A stretch of 64,000 nucleotides of DNA from JAJYSO01 sp964586655. GTDB taxonomy: Bacteria; Bacteroidota; Bacteroidia; Flavobacteriales; Flavobacteriaceae. The position numbers and the translations under genes are program-made. The notes under the pieces were generated by a model, which was not told the origin of the DNA, did not search any database, and saw only the letters and a program-made list of their open reading frames with translations. The stretch lies in NCBI GenBank assembly GCA_964586655.1, contig CAZPGY010000006.1, positions 66,395 to 130,394 on the forward strand. Reading direction: 5' to 3'. Positions 44,106 through 53,361 of this stretch are shown here, in pieces; the first letter of the stretch is position 1; each line of letters opens with the position of its first letter.

Positions 44106-44207
44106 AAGAACATTGAAGGAAATGACAGCTCAGATTTAACACTTTCTAAAAGGCGTAAAAAAACAAAAATCATATTGTTTTTTGTAGGTCAGAAGGCTTA
44201 TAAGGAC

Positions 44208-44215
44208 TAAATTTG
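44208..44215 (+). promoter_or_regulatory. -7 box of ndh
   Basis: TAAATTTG. Its position shows that translation cannot start at TTG 44213, leaving ATG 44234. Confidence 0.6.
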
Positions 44216-44233
44216 CCCCCAAAATTAAGACTT

Positions 44234-45547
44234 ATGCCATCACTCAATATCCCTAAATCAAACTTGCCCCGAGTGGTTATTATCGGCGGTGGTTTTGGGG
44301 GGTTGAACCTTATAAAAAAGCTGGTTAAAACAAAGCAATTTCAAATAGTTTTAATCGATAAACGCAACTACCACACTTTTCAACCGCTACTCTATCAAGT
44401 TTCTACTTATGGATTGGATGCGGGAGAGGTTTCTTATCCGCTCAGAAAAACGGTCAAACGCAATCCCAAAGATGCTTATTTTCGCTATGCCGAAGTCTTG
44501 TCTATCGATGATGACAAACGACTGATCCATGCAGATAAAGGCGATATCAGCTATGATTATTTGGTCATTGCCACTGGGTCGAAAACCAATTTTTTTGGAA
44601 ATAAGGAAATTGAAAAAAACGCAATGCGGATGAAAAGCGTCCCCCAAGCCGTAAACATCCGGACGCTTATTTTAGAAAACCTGGAAGAAGCCACCAGAAC
44701 CAAGGATCCCAAGAAACGAAAGGCTTTGCTCAATTTTGTCATTGCCGGAGCCGGCCCCACGGGCGTAGAACTAAGTGGCGCAATTTCTGAAATCCGTAAA
44801 AATGTAATCCCCCGGGATTATATTGACATCAACCCCGAAGAGATTCAAATTCATTTATTAGAAGGCCAAGATGAGGTGCTGCCGCCGATGAGCAAAAAAT
44901 CTTCTGAAAATGCCAAAAAAGCATTGGAGAAATTAGAAGTAGCACTGCATTTGGGAACCATGGTTAAATCCTATGACGGAAAAACGGTGAAAACCGGAGA
45001 CGGAAAAGTGTTTGAAACAGAGACTTTTATCTGGACAGCCGGAGTTCACGGCGCTCCTGTTGAAGGACTAAAAGCTGCGGCCCTCGCCGAACGCCCCAAT
45101 CGTTATAAGGTTAATGCATTTAACCAAGTAGAAGGGTATACTCATGTTTTTGCCATTGGCGATATTGCCCTGATGCAAACCGAAAAATATCCCAAAGGAC
45201 ATCCCATGGTGGCTCAACCAGCCATTCAACAAGGAAAGTTATTGGCCAAAAATCTGGTTCGCCTAATTCATCAAGAAGAAATGCAGCCCTTCAAGTATTT
45301 TGACAAAGGCACCATGGCTACTATAGGTAGAAATAAAGCCGTTGTAGACCTCAAAAAGTTTCATTTCTCAGGCTTTTTGGCTTGGACATTATGGGGCGGC
45401 GTTCATTTGTTTTACCTCATCGGTTTCCGAAATCGAGTAGCCACTCTTTTCAATTGGCTGTACCGATACATCAACTACGACCGTGCCAGCAGGCTCATCA
45501 TCAGGCCTTTTAAATATAATCGAGAGAAACTCGAAGATTGGGATTAG
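44234..45547 (+). CDS. ndh: Type II NADH dehydrogenase (NDH-2)
   Basis: 437-aa single-subunit, non-proton-pumping NADH:quinone oxidoreductase on the inner face of the cytoplasmic membrane. The FAD site RVVIIGGGFGGLNLIKKL (about 14-31), the NYHTFQPLLYQV segment, the NADH site NFVIAGAGPTGVELSGAI (about 160-178) and VFAIGDIALMQT are visible. The C-terminus has a hydrophobic, probably membrane-associating segment (FLAWTLWGGVHLFYLIGF). The frame is open to 44213, but that region is the -7 box, so ATG 44234 is used. Confidence 0.9.
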   Translation: MPSLNIPKSNLPRVVIIGGGFGGLNLIKKLVKTKQFQIVLIDKRNYHTFQPLLYQVSTYGLDAGEVSYPLRKTVKRNPKDAYFRYAEVLSIDDDKRLIHADKGDISYDYLVIATGSKTNFFGNKEIEKNAMRMKSVPQAVNIRTLILENLEEATRTKDPKKRKALLNFVIAGAGPTGVELSGAISEIRKNVIPRDYIDINPEEIQIHLLEGQDEVLPPMSKKSSENAKKALEKLEVALHLGTMVKSYDGKTVKTGDGKVFETETFIWTAGVHGAPVEGLKAAALAERPNRYKVNAFNQVEGYTHVFAIGDIALMQTEKYPKGHPMVAQPAIQQGKLLAKNLVRLIHQEEMQPFKYFDKGTMATIGRNKAVVDLKKFHFSGFLAWTLWGGVHLFYLIGFRNRVATLFNWLYRYINYDRASRLIIRPFKYNREKLEDWD

Positions 45548-45551
45548 GTTT

Positions 45552-45700
45552 TACACCTATGTACACATACAAAATAGCCGAATCTTCAAGTTATATTTCC
45601 AACTCTCTGCATTAATCCCGCACTGCGGGACATCATAGCTATGGCCATGCCTCGTTTTTGCCTTGATCTTTTTAGGTCAAGGCTTACGCTTGTTTTATAA
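45552..45700 (+). repeat. E1 repeat, decayed
   Basis: GTACACATACAAAATAGCC, TTATATTTCCAACTCTCTGC, CCCGCACTGCGGGAC, CATAGCTATGGCCATGCC, then CTTGATCTTTTTAGGTCAAG, a local hairpin not seen in the other copies. No clear right end. It starts right after the ndh stop. With the E2/E4 copy that follows, repeats take up most of the 454-bp gap to the NlpE-META gene. Confidence 0.6.
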
Positions 45701-45722
45701 CATCAAGTTCCGGTGTTCAATT

Positions 45723-45945
45723 AGCCCTAAAAATTCACCGCAAATTGAGGGGTAATTAAATAGTCGCTCCTTAACAAGCCTGTACAACCCTTAAGGGTTC
45801 AAACCCCTTGAAGGGTTATTCATAGACAAATATTTTAGCTCAAATTTGGGCTATGAATAATTCGTATTACTCAGATTTATTTTGACGTCTTTATTTCGAT
45901 GACACTCAATACAGGTTTGACGCACTTCGGTAAACTCAGCTTGTT
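45723..45945 (+). repeat. E2 repeat, copy B, containing E4
   Basis: Starts TAGCCCTAAAAATTCACC and continues as E2. The segment near 45786-45817 carries the E4 hairpin (AACCCTTAAGGG...CCCCTTGAAGGGTT), absent at this place in copies A and C. Near 45890 it reads CAGATTTATTTTGACGTC without E3, a second empty site. The right end is lost. Confidence 0.7.
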
Positions 45946-46001
45946 TTTATCAATTGGCATGGCTCTTGATTAATGGAGATAAAACCTAAAAAAGAAAAAA
46001 C

Positions 46002-46784
46002 ATGAAAAAGAAATGGATTTTACCTTTATTCGCTTTAATCCTTATTGGTTTTACAGCTTGTCACAGCAGCTCGTCACTGACCGCAGACGAGCAACAACCC
46101 CAAATCGACTCCCACAACAGTCAAAATTCATTGGACTGGGCCGGGGTTTATCAAGGAGTGTTGCCTTGTGCAGATTGTGAAGGGATAAAAACCAATATTC
46201 AACTGAAATATGATGGCAGTTTTAAGATGCAATCGGTTTATTGGGGCGCTGTAGGAGACAGTGTGTTCACTCAATCCGGACAATTCACTTGGGGTGAATC
46301 CGGGCAAACCATCAAATTGAGTAACGGCAAGCGTTATTTTGTAGGAGAAAATAAATTAATTCAGTTGGACGGCGATGGAAATAGAATTCAAGGCGAATTG
46401 GCTGATTATTTTATCCTCCATAAAGCTGATAATCGTATCACTGAAAAATACTGGAAGTTGATTTCCTTAAATGGGAACGATATAACTGTTGACAGCACTT
46501 TCAATCGAGAGCCTTACTTGATCCTAAAAGCAAATGAGCAACACCGTATTTCCGGTAATGCAGGCTGTAACCAATTGATGGGAACTTATGAGTTGAAACC
46601 CGAAAACGGAATTTCTTTCTCTAAAATGGCCAGCACCCTGATGGCATGCCCAAATTTGAACTTGGAAGATCAATTTGTCGATGCCCTTCAAACGGCTGAT
46701 AAATATGCTGTTAACGGGGAATATATGACCTTGTTTGAAGGAGAGCAACCCCTCGCAAAGTTTAAAGTGGTCTATTTTCAGTAA
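46002..46784 (+). CDS. NlpE-like / META (HslJ) domain lipoprotein
   Basis: 260-aa lipoprotein with two recognisable domains. The lipobox is in ALILIGFTACHSSS (Cys about 20). Residues about 45-145 form an NlpE/copper-resistance-type domain with GVYQGVLPCADCEGIKTNI, whose CxxC is the family signature. Residues about 155-258 form a META/HslJ domain with ISGNAGCNQLMGTYEL and STLMACPNL. NlpE senses surface attachment and envelope stress in E. coli, and HslJ is linked to novobiocin resistance; this fusion occurs in several lineages, and here its role is unknown. Upstream 200 bp is repeat sequence. Confidence 0.85.
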   Translation: MKKKWILPLFALILIGFTACHSSSSLTADEQQPQIDSHNSQNSLDWAGVYQGVLPCADCEGIKTNIQLKYDGSFKMQSVYWGAVGDSVFTQSGQFTWGESGQTIKLSNGKRYFVGENKLIQLDGDGNRIQGELADYFILHKADNRITEKYWKLISLNGNDITVDSTFNREPYLILKANEQHRISGNAGCNQLMGTYELKPENGISFSKMASTLMACPNLNLEDQFVDALQTADKYAVNGEYMTLFEGEQPLAKFKVVYFQ

Positions 46785-46948
46785 CCCAACTTTTGCAGGC
46801 CACTACTTCCCTTTGAAGAAATTAGAAAGGAAATTCGTTACAGGTTAATACGGAGCCGGAATATGCCACAAACCCGGTGGTATATTTCGGAGCTCTTTTA
46901 TCACAGCGGGGAAGCTGGAGGAAAGCGCAAAAAAAGCCATAAAAAAAT

Positions 46949-47043
46949 GGCAAGCTACCCACATCACACCGCTACGACCGTCTACCCTTGCTGCGTTCCC
47001 GCCCTGGGGGAGTTCAACAGGAGCTGGTTGTGTGGGACTTGCC
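46949..47043 (-). ncRNA. ffs: Signal recognition particle RNA (small bacterial 4.5S type)
   Basis: On the minus strand the sequence contains GAACTCCCCCAGGGCGGGAA followed by CGCAGCAAGGGTAG, the conserved SRP RNA apical region with the asymmetric and symmetric loops and its tetraloop. The ends pair (GGCAAG with CTTGCC; CCCACA with TGTGTGGG). The RNA works with Ffh in co-translational targeting. A -7 box lies just upstream and a short A/T-rich hairpin with T run lies downstream at 46920-46948. The length of about 95 nt fits the short type. The 457-bp gap around it, 46785-47241, holds nothing else recognised but the promoters. Confidence 0.88.
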
Positions 47044-47047
47044 GGTG

Positions 47048-47055
47048 CAAAGATA
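47048..47055 (-). promoter_or_regulatory. -7 box of the SRP RNA gene
   Basis: CAAAGATA is TATCTTTG on the minus strand. Initiation about 7 nt downstream coincides with the 5' end of the predicted RNA. Confidence 0.7.
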
Positions 47056-47215
47056 CAATGAATAATAATTCAAACAAATTTTTTTTAAAAGGATTTTCAT
47101 AAGTTCCCAAAAATTATCCCCGTGCCCGACAAAGCTCCAAGAACAGGCTTATTCTTAGAAAAGAGTCGGAAAAAATCATTGCCGCTTTATGGAATTTACA
47201 ACCATAAATTTTATG

Positions 47216-47223
47216 TATTTTTG
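47216..47223 (+). promoter_or_regulatory. -7 box of the glutamine cyclotransferase gene
   Basis: TATTTTTG, about 19 bp before the GTG start at 47242. Confidence 0.5.
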
Positions 47224-47241
47224 TTTACTTAAAATTTAATT

Positions 47242-48297
47242 GTGTATAGAATTATTCTCAAATTCTCGATTTACATTCTTCTTTCCACTGTTTTTATCTC
47301 CTGTAAAAATGGTCGTTTTCATAAAGACAACTTCTCTATTCATTTGACTCATCAAGGGAAAGACTTGCAAACAGGAGATTCTTTGACCCTGTCCATCACC
47401 GCTAAAAAAGATTTAGCAATCGATTCGGTGGTTTATTTTTATCATGGAAATCGGTTAAAAACAGGGCTTAAAAACCAGTCGGTTCAGGTGGTTCTACAAA
47501 AGCCCTTGGGTCGGCGAAAGCTAACCGCAACAATATACCGCGAAGACCAGTCTTTGACGCTCTCCAAAAAAATCATCCTACACCCCAAACGAGCCCCAAT
47601 AATTTACGGCTATAAAATCATCAACACCTATCCACATGATCCCATGGCCTTTACCCAGGGCTTAGAATTTTATCAGGACACTCTTTATGAAAGTACCGGA
47701 TTACACGGAGCTTCCAGTCTTCGAAAAGTAGACCTAAAAACAGGAAAGATTCTAAAGAAAACCACTTTAGGACAAAAATATTTTGGAGAAGGCATCACCT
47801 TAATGAACGGCAAAATATATTGGTTGACTTGGCAAGCGGGCATTGGATTTGTATATGACGCCCACCGCTTTCAAAAATTACGCACTTTCAAGTATGCAAA
47901 AAGTAAAGAAGGCTGGGGCTTGTGCAACAATGGTAAAGTAATTTATAAAAGTGACGGCACCAATAAAATTTGGATACTCGATCCGGAGACCTTAACAGAA
48001 AAATCTTATATTGAACCCGTAACCAATCATACCCTTGCCACCAAGGTGAATGAATTGGAATGGGTTGACGGAAAGATATATGCCAACACCTGGCAGAAAG
48101 CAGGAATTTTGATTATTGATCCACAGACCGGAGCCGTGACCGGGGTAATTGATTTAAGAGGATTAAAAGACCATTTGGGCAATAAAAGAAAAGCCAATGT
48201 TTTAAATGGTATTGCTTATAATCCTAAAACCGGGAAGTTATATGTTACCGGCAAGCGCTGGGACACCCTTTTTGAAATAGAAATCGTGAAAAAATAA
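47242..48297 (+). CDS. Glutamine cyclotransferase lipoprotein
   Basis: 351-aa protein of the plant/bacterial-type glutaminyl-peptide cyclotransferase family, a five-bladed beta-propeller that converts N-terminal Gln to pyroglutamate. The hallmark AFTQGLEFYQDTLYESTG and EGITLMNGKIYWLTWQ, GWGLCNNGKVIYKSDGT and VNELEWVDGKIYANTW blocks are all present. Signal peptide with lipobox (STVFISCKNGR, Cys about 21), so it is lipid-anchored and acts in the envelope. Start is GTG 47242, the only codon giving the full signal. Many T9SS/Sec cargoes in Bacteroidota expose N-terminal Gln after signal cleavage (several here end in AQ), an attractive substrate pool. Confidence 0.88.
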   Translation: MYRIILKFSIYILLSTVFISCKNGRFHKDNFSIHLTHQGKDLQTGDSLTLSITAKKDLAIDSVVYFYHGNRLKTGLKNQSVQVVLQKPLGRRKLTATIYREDQSLTLSKKIILHPKRAPIIYGYKIINTYPHDPMAFTQGLEFYQDTLYESTGLHGASSLRKVDLKTGKILKKTTLGQKYFGEGITLMNGKIYWLTWQAGIGFVYDAHRFQKLRTFKYAKSKEGWGLCNNGKVIYKSDGTNKIWILDPETLTEKSYIEPVTNHTLATKVNELEWVDGKIYANTWQKAGILIIDPQTGAVTGVIDLRGLKDHLGNKRKANVLNGIAYNPKTGKLYVTGKRWDTLFEIEIVKK

Positions 48298-48358
48298 AAC
48301 TCACTGCAAATCCGTTTTCCTAAAAACGACACCTAAAAACAAGGCAAATTTATTCCTC

Positions 48359-49912
48359 ATGCAGCACAAAATTTCCATCCCACATATTATTGGCTTTATT
48401 CTTTTAGCAGTAATGATGCTTACCTCCTCTTGCCGCAAAGATTTTGAGACCTCTCCAAGCAAAGGTCAGCTCCATTTTTCGACAGACACGGTGTATTTAG
48501 ACACTACTTTCACCCAAATCAGTACGGGCACCTATCAGCTTACCGTATACAACCGCAGCAACCATGACATTAGCATTCCCAGTATCAGGTTGCAACAAGG
48601 ACAAAACTCTCATTACCGCTTGAACGTAGATGGGATTCCGGGAAAATCCTTTGAGAACATTGATATTTTGGCCGAAGACAGTATTTTTATTTTTATAGAA
48701 ACAACCGTAGATATCGTTGAATTTGGGCAAAACTACAACCAATTTTTATATACCGATAAAATTCTTTTTGATTCCGGTCAGGACCAACAAAGCGTACAAT
48801 TGATAACCTTGGTCAAAGATGCCCATTTCCTGTATCCGGAAAAATTCAATAACGGAACCACCGAGACCCTCACTCTGGGATATGACGAAGCGGGCAATCC
48901 CATAAAAATAAGTGGATTTTTTCTCGACGACAACGAACTGCATTTTACCGACGAAAAACCTTATGTCATCTACGGATATGCAGCCGTTCCCTCGCATAAA
49001 ACCTTGACTATTGATGCCGGTGCTCGTATTTATTTTCATGCCAAAGGTGGAATAATTGTCGCCAATCAGGCTTCTTTGCACGTCAACGGTTTACCGAGCC
49101 AGACCCCGGCCATGGAAAATCAAGTCATCTTTCAAGGCGATCGCATAACGCCCGAATTTAATGAGCGACCCGGGCAGTGGCAAACCATATGGCTCACAAA
49201 AGGCAGTACGAATAATATCATCAATTATGCCACCATTAAAAATGCAACAGCCGGCATTAAAATGGACGCCAATGACGGAAGCTCCTCCCCTACACTGCGC
49301 ATCAACAACACTAAAATCTTTAATTGCGCTACCGTGGGTTTATGGATTACTACCGGCCATGTCATTGGAAAAAACTTGGCCATCAATAATTGTGGACAAG
49401 CCGCCTTGTATTTGGCGCTCGGCGGAACCTACGACTTTTACAATTGTACCTTTGTCAATTATTGGAATCGAAGTTACCGCGATTTTCCGGCAGTGCTGGT
49501 TTCTAATAAATTTGAGACCCCTGAAAGCGTATTTGTTGCTGATTTGGATGCCAATTTTTATAACTGCATTCTCTATGGCAGTCAAAATTACGAGCTCCTC
49601 TTTGCCAAATCTGATGAAGCGGCTTTCCACTATAAATTTGAAAACTGCCTGATTAAATTCAATGATTATATGGGGATTTATGCCAATGATTCTCTCTATG
49701 ATTTTCAAAACACCACACATTTTGAAAGTGTTTTCCTCAATCAAGATCCGGTTTTCTTGAATCCCGACAAAAACAAACTCCAAATTGACGAAAGCTCCCC
49801 GGCCAACGGTATTGCCAATCCCACAACCGCTACCCTCACCGATATCGAAGGGAATCCAAGAGGCAACGATCCGGATGTGGGCGCTTATGAAAGTGAAGCC
49901 TTTCCGGAATAA
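48359..49912 (+). CDS. Beta-helix lipoprotein of unknown function, 517 aa
   Basis: A conserved-looking Bacteroidota surface lipoprotein. Lipobox in MLTSSCRKDFETSP (Cys about 25). Residues about 35-140 form an Ig/ASPM-like beta domain (FSTDTVYLDTTFTQISTGTYQ). Residues about 200-430 show the spaced short strands of a right-handed parallel beta-helix (KTLTIDAGARIYFHAKGGI, NNIINYATIKNATAGIKMD, NNTKIFNCATVGLWITTGH). The C-terminus DIEGNPRGNDPDVGAYE is typical of such proteins. Carbohydrate binding is common for this fold but no catalytic site is seen. A bidirectional terminator follows. Confidence 0.72.
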   Translation: MQHKISIPHIIGFILLAVMMLTSSCRKDFETSPSKGQLHFSTDTVYLDTTFTQISTGTYQLTVYNRSNHDISIPSIRLQQGQNSHYRLNVDGIPGKSFENIDILAEDSIFIFIETTVDIVEFGQNYNQFLYTDKILFDSGQDQQSVQLITLVKDAHFLYPEKFNNGTTETLTLGYDEAGNPIKISGFFLDDNELHFTDEKPYVIYGYAAVPSHKTLTIDAGARIYFHAKGGIIVANQASLHVNGLPSQTPAMENQVIFQGDRITPEFNERPGQWQTIWLTKGSTNNIINYATIKNATAGIKMDANDGSSSPTLRINNTKIFNCATVGLWITTGHVIGKNLAINNCGQAALYLALGGTYDFYNCTFVNYWNRSYRDFPAVLVSNKFETPESVFVADLDANFYNCILYGSQNYELLFAKSDEAAFHYKFENCLIKFNDYMGIYANDSLYDFQNTTHFESVFLNQDPVFLNPDKNKLQIDESSPANGIANPTTATLTDIEGNPRGNDPDVGAYESEAFPE

Positions 49913-49938
49913 ACTGTTTGCGATATCAGTTTCAACCT

Positions 49939-49985
49939 AAAAAAAATCCACTTGAGCAAAAAATTTCGCCCAAATGGATTTTTAT
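49939..49985. terminator. Bidirectional terminator
   Basis: AAAAAATCCACTTGAGC pairs with GCCCAAATGGATTTTTA (with one G:U and one mismatch). It sits between two convergent genes and can serve both. Confidence 0.7.
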
Positions 49986-50006
49986 AGGTGTTATAGGGTA
50001 CCCGAC

Positions 50007-50867
50007 CTACAATTGCAATTCAAAATACAAACTGCTTTCCGATTGTGTTGGACTTATGGCTTCTCCTGCTAAAACCGTTCCATCAGGAGCAAGCAATTGA
50101 AGATTTATTCGCCAAAAACCGGTCATTGTCAAGGATAAATCACCCTCATACATCTCGGTGTCAGGATTATAACTCAAATCTACATTGTTGGGCGAAGTGT
50201 GATTCCCCATATCCGGCATTCGCGGATCTACAGTGATGGTATAATCCTGAGGAATAGAAAAATCCATCATTCCTTCCATTTTAAACAATACGGCTTTGAA
50301 ATCATTGGTCCCAATTTCAGGAGTTTGCGGAGCCACATAAGCCAAATAATAATGGCTACTGTCGCTTCCTTCAAAAGATTGGTATTGAACCAAACCATCA
50401 GCCGGTTGAATCACATCAAATTCATGAGTCTCTTCTACTGTTTGTCCTTGGTATTGATAGGTAAAGGTAATCTCCCATTTCATCATGTCCATACTCGCCA
50501 TAGTAAAAACAATGTATCCCTGATAAATTGTTGGCTCTGTATCATTGTTCAATGCACTGTGTGGAGTGGAATGCTGCATATTCCCCATATCCATTACAGG
50601 CATCCAGGTCATCTCGGCATCTGAAAGAAATGCCCCGGTAGCATTATCTTTAATACGAATAAAAATAGGATTGTACCCTACTTCAAGCGTTTGCTGATTG
50701 GTATAAATTTCTAACGTATGACCGGCATCGACAAAGGATCCTATTAACGTGAATTGCGCCATCGGATCCTCTCCATCAACCGGCATCATAGGGCTTTCAT
50801 CATCGGCACAACTAATGGTGAAAAGTGTGATTAATAATAAGAAACTGATCTTTTTTATGGTTTTCAT
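50007..50867 (-). CDS. Met-rich lipoprotein, YtkA/FixH-like domain
   Basis: 286-aa lipoprotein (lipobox TLFTISCADDES, Cys about 20). Two beta domains: one from about 35-165 with the Met/His-rich stretch TWMPVMDMGNMQHSTPHS, and one from about 185-285 with RMPDMGNHTSPNNVDLSYN and TGFWRINLQLLAPDG, similar to YtkA/FixH-type copper-linked domains. The Met and His clusters look like copper-binding sites. It is 11 bp downstream of a TonB-dependent receptor gene and surely co-transcribed. Likely a periplasmic or surface partner for metal uptake; copper specificity is inference. Confidence 0.72.
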   Translation of the reverse strand: MKTIKKISFLLLITLFTISCADDESPMMPVDGEDPMAQFTLIGSFVDAGHTLEIYTNQQTLEVGYNPIFIRIKDNATGAFLSDAEMTWMPVMDMGNMQHSTPHSALNNDTEPTIYQGYIVFTMASMDMMKWEITFTYQYQGQTVEETHEFDVIQPADGLVQYQSFEGSDSSHYYLAYVAPQTPEIGTNDFKAVLFKMEGMMDFSIPQDYTITVDPRMPDMGNHTSPNNVDLSYNPDTEMYEGDLSLTMTGFWRINLQLLAPDGTVLAGEAISPTQSESSLYFELQL

Positions 50868-50878
50868 AAGTACTGTTA

Positions 50879-53086
50879 TTAGTTAAATTTATAAGTGAGA
50901 TTGATATAAAAATTTCTTCCCATTTGAGGGATGTTATTCCAATCGGAATAAGCGGAATAATAGACATCAAATATATTTTCGATGCCCACTTTGGCAAAGA
51001 TATCATCATTACCCAAGTAAAAATGCTTTCCAAAACTCATGGCCAATAGGGTATATGCCGGGGCCTGTTTTTCTCCATATTCCGGTGCGTAATTGCTTTG
51101 CTTTGCAGCGCCATTCATCACAAGTGAGACGCTGTATTGATTTTTTGCAAAGTGTAAAGCCGCGCGATAACTCACCGGGCTGATTAACGGCAAATTTTGT
51201 TGTTGATCATCCACTCCTCGATGGTAGCTCACTCGGGCGTGTAGGTCAAAAGCTTGCGACAAATTATAACTCCCTGAAAAGGAAGCGTTAAACAATTGTG
51301 CATACGGCAAATTGACATACATTTTCACTCCGTCGGCCCCAATAGTCATCCGATCTAAAGAGGAGTTGATTTTTCCGATGATATAATCGTCTATTCTAAA
51401 ATAACGGGCTGAGGCAGAAAACTCAAACTTAGACTTGGAATAGCTCACGGTGACATTAGCTTCCAAAGCTCCTTCATTTTTCAAATTTGGATTTCCGATA
51501 TAATCATAATTGTCAAAATTATTGAAAATATAAAAACCATAGGCCTCTGAAACCGAAGGGGCTCTATCGCCATAAGAAACCCCAAAATTCAAGTCAAAAT
51601 TTCCATAAGAATCAAATAATTTTGCCGAAAAGCTTTTTAAGAATCGGGAGGCATGCCCACTCATTTCCGGATACATAATCTTTAAGCTATTAAGACCAAA
51701 GGTATTGGCAACATTTGCATGTTGAATGGTCAAACGCGTGGCGAGCTTAAGAGATCTTTCGTTTTCAAAATTAATATGATCTGCCATGTAAAACCCGATA
51801 TTCAGGGTTCCCACATCGGGCCAGGTCAACATATACATCGTAGGTGCCGACTGATTATCAGGATACATGGTCATTTCTGCCAGCGACCTGTTATAATATC
51901 CATCCAGTTTAAAAAACAACTGATTATCATCAGCTTTTAAATGAGCTTTGGAGTAAAATCCATACGTATCACTCCAGCCCGGCATATCCATGTGAATAGG
52001 CACATCGGGACGATTGCTGTCATCCATTACATGTTTGATGCTGTTGTAATACACCTTGGTTTCCCAGTGGTGAAAAACCTTAAAAAGGCGGTCTTGCACA
52101 AAACTGGCCGAAGCAATCACCGCACGCGCTAAAGAAACATCCATAGGCAAAGCAGGATAGCCCACATCCCAAGCACGGTCATAAATCAACGAAGTATATA
52201 ATTTTTGATGATCGTTTAGCCGGTAGCCCGAATTGAGGGCAATATTGAATTTGTTATACTGCGAAAAAGGTACGACACTCGCTCCTCCGGCTTTATAATT
52301 TTCGGCCTTGCGATAAGTCGCCTCGGAATTAATAAAAAACCGATCATCCGCATAATTCAAGGAACCTCCAAAAATTTGCTGTTTATTATTGGTTTCATAT
52401 CCACTTTTCAAGGTACCGGTCCAGCCTTTGTCAATAAAACTTCCTTTGTCTAATTCAAGATTGATAGCTCCTCCGATAACATTCCCATAGACAGCTCCTT
52501 GCTGTCCGGAACTGATTTCCACTTTTTCTAAATTGGAAACATCTACATAAGAGGTTACCGGATCCATATCATCGGTGCAGGCTCTGAAAATGTGCATTCC
52601 GTCAATGGTTACCGACAAGCGTTCTGCCGACATATCATTGAGGCTGGCTTCCCAGGCATAAGCGCCTCTTTTAATCATATTGACACGACGCGAAGCCTCC
52701 AAATACTCATCCAATGAAGAGAGAGGCTTGGCCTGTTGCTGGTTGTCAAATCCACCTTGCGCCATAATCAAAATTTCGTTTAAATTGACTATGGAAGGCT
52801 TCATTTCAATAATCATAAAAGATTGCTGAACCGGAAGGCTTTCCTGCTGATAGCCCAAATAGGAAACTCGAATCGAATCGACCGGAATCGCGGTTATTAA
52901 TTCAAATTCTCCGTGGGCATTGGTGATGGTATGAAACCTTGCTTTAAAATCCTGTATATTGGCACCACTCAAAGGTTCTTGCGTTATTTTATCGACAAGT
53001 TTTCCTCGAATGGTGTCTTGTCCCATGACCATATTTGACCACAATATACAACAAAGCCCCACCCCTATCAATTTATAAAAATCCAT
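50879..53086 (-). CDS. TonB-dependent receptor with CarboxypepD_reg domain
   Basis: 735-aa outer-membrane active-transport receptor. Signal peptide (about 1-22, CILWSNMVMGQ), CarboxypepD_reg domain (about 24-105; IRGKLVDKITQEPLSGANI), plug (about 110-230; RRVNMIKRGAYAWEASL, SSGQQGAVYGNVIGGAINLEL) and a barrel ending in YINLTYKFN. The barrel loops are rich in Met and His (HMDMPGWSDTYGF, MYPDNQSAPTMYML), as in copper receptors. It is the middle gene of a three-gene locus with a Met-rich lipoprotein and a small Cys-containing protein. An E1 derivative lies 14 bp upstream of its start. Confidence 0.85.
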   Translation of the reverse strand: MDFYKLIGVGLCCILWSNMVMGQDTIRGKLVDKITQEPLSGANIQDFKARFHTITNAHGEFELITAIPVDSIRVSYLGYQQESLPVQQSFMIIEMKPSIVNLNEILIMAQGGFDNQQQAKPLSSLDEYLEASRRVNMIKRGAYAWEASLNDMSAERLSVTIDGMHIFRACTDDMDPVTSYVDVSNLEKVEISSGQQGAVYGNVIGGAINLELDKGSFIDKGWTGTLKSGYETNNKQQIFGGSLNYADDRFFINSEATYRKAENYKAGGASVVPFSQYNKFNIALNSGYRLNDHQKLYTSLIYDRAWDVGYPALPMDVSLARAVIASASFVQDRLFKVFHHWETKVYYNSIKHVMDDSNRPDVPIHMDMPGWSDTYGFYSKAHLKADDNQLFFKLDGYYNRSLAEMTMYPDNQSAPTMYMLTWPDVGTLNIGFYMADHINFENERSLKLATRLTIQHANVANTFGLNSLKIMYPEMSGHASRFLKSFSAKLFDSYGNFDLNFGVSYGDRAPSVSEAYGFYIFNNFDNYDYIGNPNLKNEGALEANVTVSYSKSKFEFSASARYFRIDDYIIGKINSSLDRMTIGADGVKMYVNLPYAQLFNASFSGSYNLSQAFDLHARVSYHRGVDDQQQNLPLISPVSYRAALHFAKNQYSVSLVMNGAAKQSNYAPEYGEKQAPAYTLLAMSFGKHFYLGNDDIFAKVGIENIFDVYYSAYSDWNNIPQMGRNFYINLTYKFN

Positions 53087-53100
53087 ATTGATGTGATTTT

Positions 53101-53173
53101 ACACCAAAATGACAGACAAATCAATCAATATTTAGGGCTAATCTTTAGACTGATTTACAAGCCAGTTTGGTAT
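53101..53173. repeat. E1 mini-derivative (73 bp): two ends, no core
   Basis: Left end ACACCAAAATGACAGACAAA and right end TTTACAAGCCAGTTTGGTAT match the two E1 termini, with only about 30 bp between them. It lies 14 bp before the TonB receptor start codon, between that gene and the small gene at 53362, so it forms part of the receptor leader or promoter. Confidence 0.7.
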
Positions 53174-53361
53174 TATTTTGACATGCTAAATGTTCCCCCT
53201 GAAACTGGAGGACAAATGAGTTTGGAAAGGCTCAAACAACTCCACCAATCATTAACACGCTCAAAAATGGATGTTTACACAACTAAAGCTTATTCAAGCT
53301 TGTCCTATAAATCACCGGTTTGAACGAGATTAAGCGAGGTTTGTTCAAGTCTAATCTTTAT

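Noticed and set aside
44213..44233. TTG start for ndh
   Set aside because: The TTG lies in the -7 box TAAATTTG, upstream of any transcript start.
46863..47102. Open frame of 79 codons on the plus strand
   Set aside because: It is antisense to the SRP RNA gene, which explains all its sequence; the predicted peptide resembles nothing.
53093..53323. Open frame of 76 codons upstream of the TonB receptor
   Set aside because: Its first part is the E1 mini-derivative; no start signal, domain or signal peptide.
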